Assembly: GCA_022781015.1 (NCBI GenBank)
Contig: JALEUF010000063.1
Coordinates: 1 to 8,249 of the forward strand
Length of the DNA: 8,249 nucleotides
From: Caryophanales bacterium
GTDB lineage: Bacteria > Bacillota_I > Bacilli_A > RFN20 > CAG-826
Reading direction: 5' to 3'
In this document: one piece after another, positions 6,182 through 8,249 of the stretch
Numbering within the stretch: the stretch's first letter is position 1
Layout: every line of letters starts with the position of its first letter
Notes under the pieces: model-generated
Told to the model about the DNA's origin: nothing
The model's database searches: none
The model's input: only the letters and a program-made list of their open reading frames with translations
Program-made: the position numbers and the translations under genes

Positions 6182-8249
6182 TTAGATGTTTGAAGTTAGA
6201 GTAAGCGCAATTGAAGACAAGTCTAGTTTTCTTAGTTCTTTCTTCTTTTCCTCAGCTTCTTTAGTTTTCCCTTCTCCTAATAAAGCAAATATTTCTAGTT
6301 CAAGAGATTTAATCGTATTGACCCTATCGATATCATAGGCAAATGGAAGTCTAGTTGGAGCCCCGACACCAAAATAAGAATCTAAATCTCTATTGTCATA
6401 TAAATCCTTGCCCGCTTCATATAAAGCCTCTAATTTAGCTTTTGCTTCCTCTTTTCTATTAAGAAGTTCATAACATTTAGCAGCAAAATAGAAATTTGGA
6501 TTTGGACACGCCAAGGAAGAAATTCCTTTTTCCAGATATTCATTCATCTTACTAGTTTCACCTAGTTCTTTACTAACTAATGCCAATTTGTAATAAAGGT
6601 GAGAATTATCCGCATGCAGGGTAATAGTTTCATGATAATTCAATGGATAATCTAGGCCGATTAGATAATATTCTTTAGCCTTTTGGTAATTGCCTTTATT
6701 AAATTCATCATTGCCTAACAAGAAATATAGGTTTGAGTGAAGAGAGGTTAAGTTGCCTTCTCCACCTTCATAAGTATGGAAACTATGTGTCTTTAACATA
6801 GAAATAGCTTTTTCATATTGTTTTAAATCAACTAGATAAGAAATATATTTAGTTAAAACATCATCCCTAGAACTAGCTACATCCAAATTGGATTCAATGA
6901 ATTTTACCCTATCTTCTAGAGGGATATTCAAGCTTGCTTCCATCATTACTAGCTCATAGAAGACTCTTCCGTTTCTAGAAAGTTCGAATGCTTCCTTTAA
7001 TAAGATATAAGCTTCTTCTTTCTTGTTTAGATGGTCAAAATAAGCAAGAGAGAGATTCCTTAATGATGGATAATAAGTAATCTTTTCATTAACCTTTTCG
7101 AATAAGGAAGCCGCTAATTCATATTGATCACGATGGTAATATAGGCACCCCATGTAGTAATTAGCCATAGGAGTTGAAGCGGATTTTAAGACAATTACAT
7201 CGAAATCATCATTAGGGAAGCAATGATATGGATCTGCATTTTCAGCCATATCGATATATCTAGTTTCTTCTCCATCGTTTTTAAGTTTATGAACATAGGC
7301 TAAATAATAATAGACAAGTGGGTTCTTATTAGATTTCTCTAAATATTCAATAGAGAGATCTAACATTCCAAAATTAAGTAATTCCCTAACTATTATCAAA
7401 GTTCTCTTAATATCGTTGCCATTAAAGAATAATGGGTCTATTTCATTAACTTTCTCTTCTACTTTAGAATCATCTTTTAGTAGGCCTAGCATATATATAG
7501 CAAGAGGGTTTTTAGCATTTGTTTCTAAGGATAATTCTAATAATCTTATAGCTTCTTCTTTATCGCTTTTTTTAGACGCTAAACCCGCCAAAGCATAATA
7601 AGAGCAAGAACGTGTCCCATATTGCCAGACGGCTTTATAGAAATCATTTTCTGCTTCTAAATCCAACCCTAGATATCTATTGGCAACGCCTCTTCCATAA
7701 TAGCAAGATGCATTCTTTGGATTGGCATCTCTTAAGCAAGCTTTTTCTATAGCCTTTGAATAATATTGCTTAGCCAAATCAAATCTAGCGTTATCTAGAC
7801 AAATATCACCCATTGCTTCATTGCATCTATAATCAGTAGGATCCCTTCTTAAGGCTTCTTCTAGATAATCAGTTGCCTTATATGCGAAGTGGTTATATTG
7901 ATATAGATGATATCCATGTAAATATAATTCTTCGTTTGTCTTTATATCTTTTGGGCGCGGAGAAATCGGCCTTGGTTTTATTGGTTCGTGTTCCTTTAGA
8001 TTGTTCCTGAAAGCGACAAGTTCTTTATTGTTTTTATCTTTAACAAATACTTCAATTAATTTGATATCCCCATCAAAATCAAATTCATCGATATAAGGGT
8101 CTTCAATTAATAAATCGACTTTCTTGCTAAATAATTCCTTTCCGTTTGAGGTGACTATTATCTTTGAACCTAGAAAATTGCCAGATGGGCAGACGCCTAC
8201 AAATAATTTATTTCCCTTCTTATAGAAATTAAGCGCAGCATCTAGAGTT
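6182..8249 (-). CDS. TPR-repeat protein, DUF5107-type, N-terminus cut by right window edge
   Basis: The frame is open from the right edge to TAA at 6182-6184, giving 688 residues. An ATG at 7813 exists, but the same frame runs on without a stop to 8248 with sensible protein, so the gene is longer. The first 75 or so visible residues are beta-rich (GNKLFVGVCPSGNFLGSKII ... KLIEVFVKDK). A Pro-rich hinge (EPIKPRPISPRPKDI) leads to NEELYLHGYHLYQYNHFAYK and EEALRRDPTDYRCNEAMGDI, then tandem TPR-like helical pairs to the end (for example FDLAKQYYSKAIEKA, YELAASLFEKVNEKI, GNYQKAKEYYLIGLDYP). This order matches proteins with an N-terminal DUF5107 domain, which are about 1000-1150 residues, so some 350-450 residues should lie outside. 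No signal peptide can be seen. Such proteins often neighbour glycosidase and sugar-transporter genes, but their function is not known; TPRs suggest protein binding. The DUF5107 assignment is from memory of the hinge and first TPR pattern. Confidence 0.82.
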   Translation of the reverse strand, partial: TLDAALNFYKKGNKLFVGVCPSGNFLGSKIIVTSNGKELFSKKVDLLIEDPYIDEFDFDGDIKLIEVFVKDKNNKELVAFRNNLKEHEPIKPRPISPRPKDIKTNEELYLHGYHLYQYNHFAYKATDYLEEALRRDPTDYRCNEAMGDICLDNARFDLAKQYYSKAIEKACLRDANPKNASCYYGRGVANRYLGLDLEAENDFYKAVWQYGTRSCSYYALAGLASKKSDKEEAIRLLELSLETNAKNPLAIYMLGLLKDDSKVEEKVNEIDPLFFNGNDIKRTLIIVRELLNFGMLDLSIEYLEKSNKNPLVYYYLAYVHKLKNDGEETRYIDMAENADPYHCFPNDDFDVIVLKSASTPMANYYMGCLYYHRDQYELAASLFEKVNEKITYYPSLRNLSLAYFDHLNKKEEAYILLKEAFELSRNGRVFYELVMMEASLNIPLEDRVKFIESNLDVASSRDDVLTKYISYLVDLKQYEKAISMLKTHSFHTYEGGEGNLTSLHSNLYFLLGNDEFNKGNYQKAKEYYLIGLDYPLNYHETITLHADNSHLYYKLALVSKELGETSKMNEYLEKGISSLACPNPNFYFAAKCYELLNRKEEAKAKLEALYEAGKDLYDNRDLDSYFGVGAPTRLPFAYDIDRVNTIKSLELEIFALLGEGKTKEAEEKKKELRKLDLSSIALTLTSNI

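Noticed and set aside
7416..7598. 60-codon plus-strand frame
   Set aside because: It is antisense to the TPR gene and has no supporting features.
7811..7813. ATG as the start of the TPR gene
   Set aside because: The same frame stays open to the right edge and encodes the Pro-rich hinge and first TPR typical of the family, so this ATG is internal.

Overview
The window looks like chromosomal DNA from an uncultured, low-GC Gram-positive bacterium of the Bacilli/Mollicutes-like gut lineages. The evidence is AT-rich DNA, a Lys-Lys signal peptide and lipobox lipoprotein, InlB-type repeats, and a Ser-rich surface protein ending in a GGCGG + transmembrane + RKRKE tail that I know from such genomes. 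All tryptophans in the genes are read from TGG and no gene needs TGA as a sense codon, so the code appears standard. That argues against a true Mycoplasma or Spiroplasma. The lineage assignment is inference.

Layout: (1) 1-1312, minus strand: a sugar-type ABC transporter solute-binding lipoprotein, cut by the left edge. (2) 1313-1638: a non-coding gap holding the terminator of the next gene, the likely promoter of the lipoprotein gene and a small 5'-leader hairpin. (3) 1639-5028, minus strand: an 1129-residue secreted, membrane-anchored protein with two concanavalin-A-like domains, a SASA/SGNH carbohydrate O-acetylesterase domain flanked by InlB-type repeats, a helical segment, a Ser/Thr linker and a C-terminal anchor. 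(4) 5029-5265: a divergent intergenic region with an inverted repeat. (5) 5266-6129, plus strand: an AraC-family regulator with an N-terminal cupin-like sensor. (6) 6129-6174: a 13-bp perfect hairpin serving as a bidirectional terminator between convergent genes. (7) 6182-8249, minus strand: the C-terminal part of a TPR protein of the DUF5107 type, cut by the right edge.

Together this reads as a small glycan-use locus. A surface esterase would remove O-acetyl groups from a host or plant glycan, a lipoprotein would capture the released oligosaccharide for import, and a divergently transcribed AraC regulator would respond to a sugar. DUF5107/TPR proteins often sit in carbohydrate loci, but their role is unknown. 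The substrate (O-acetyl sialic acid, acetyl-xylan or another) cannot be decided from this sequence. I saw no tRNA, rRNA, CRISPR array, insertion sequence or phage gene. The most novel material is in the large surface protein (its architecture, a Glu-to-Cys change in a conserved esterase block, the helical pre-anchor domain and the Cys-containing C-terminal tail) and in a short TTGGCTTT motif repeated upstream of both minus-strand secreted-protein genes.
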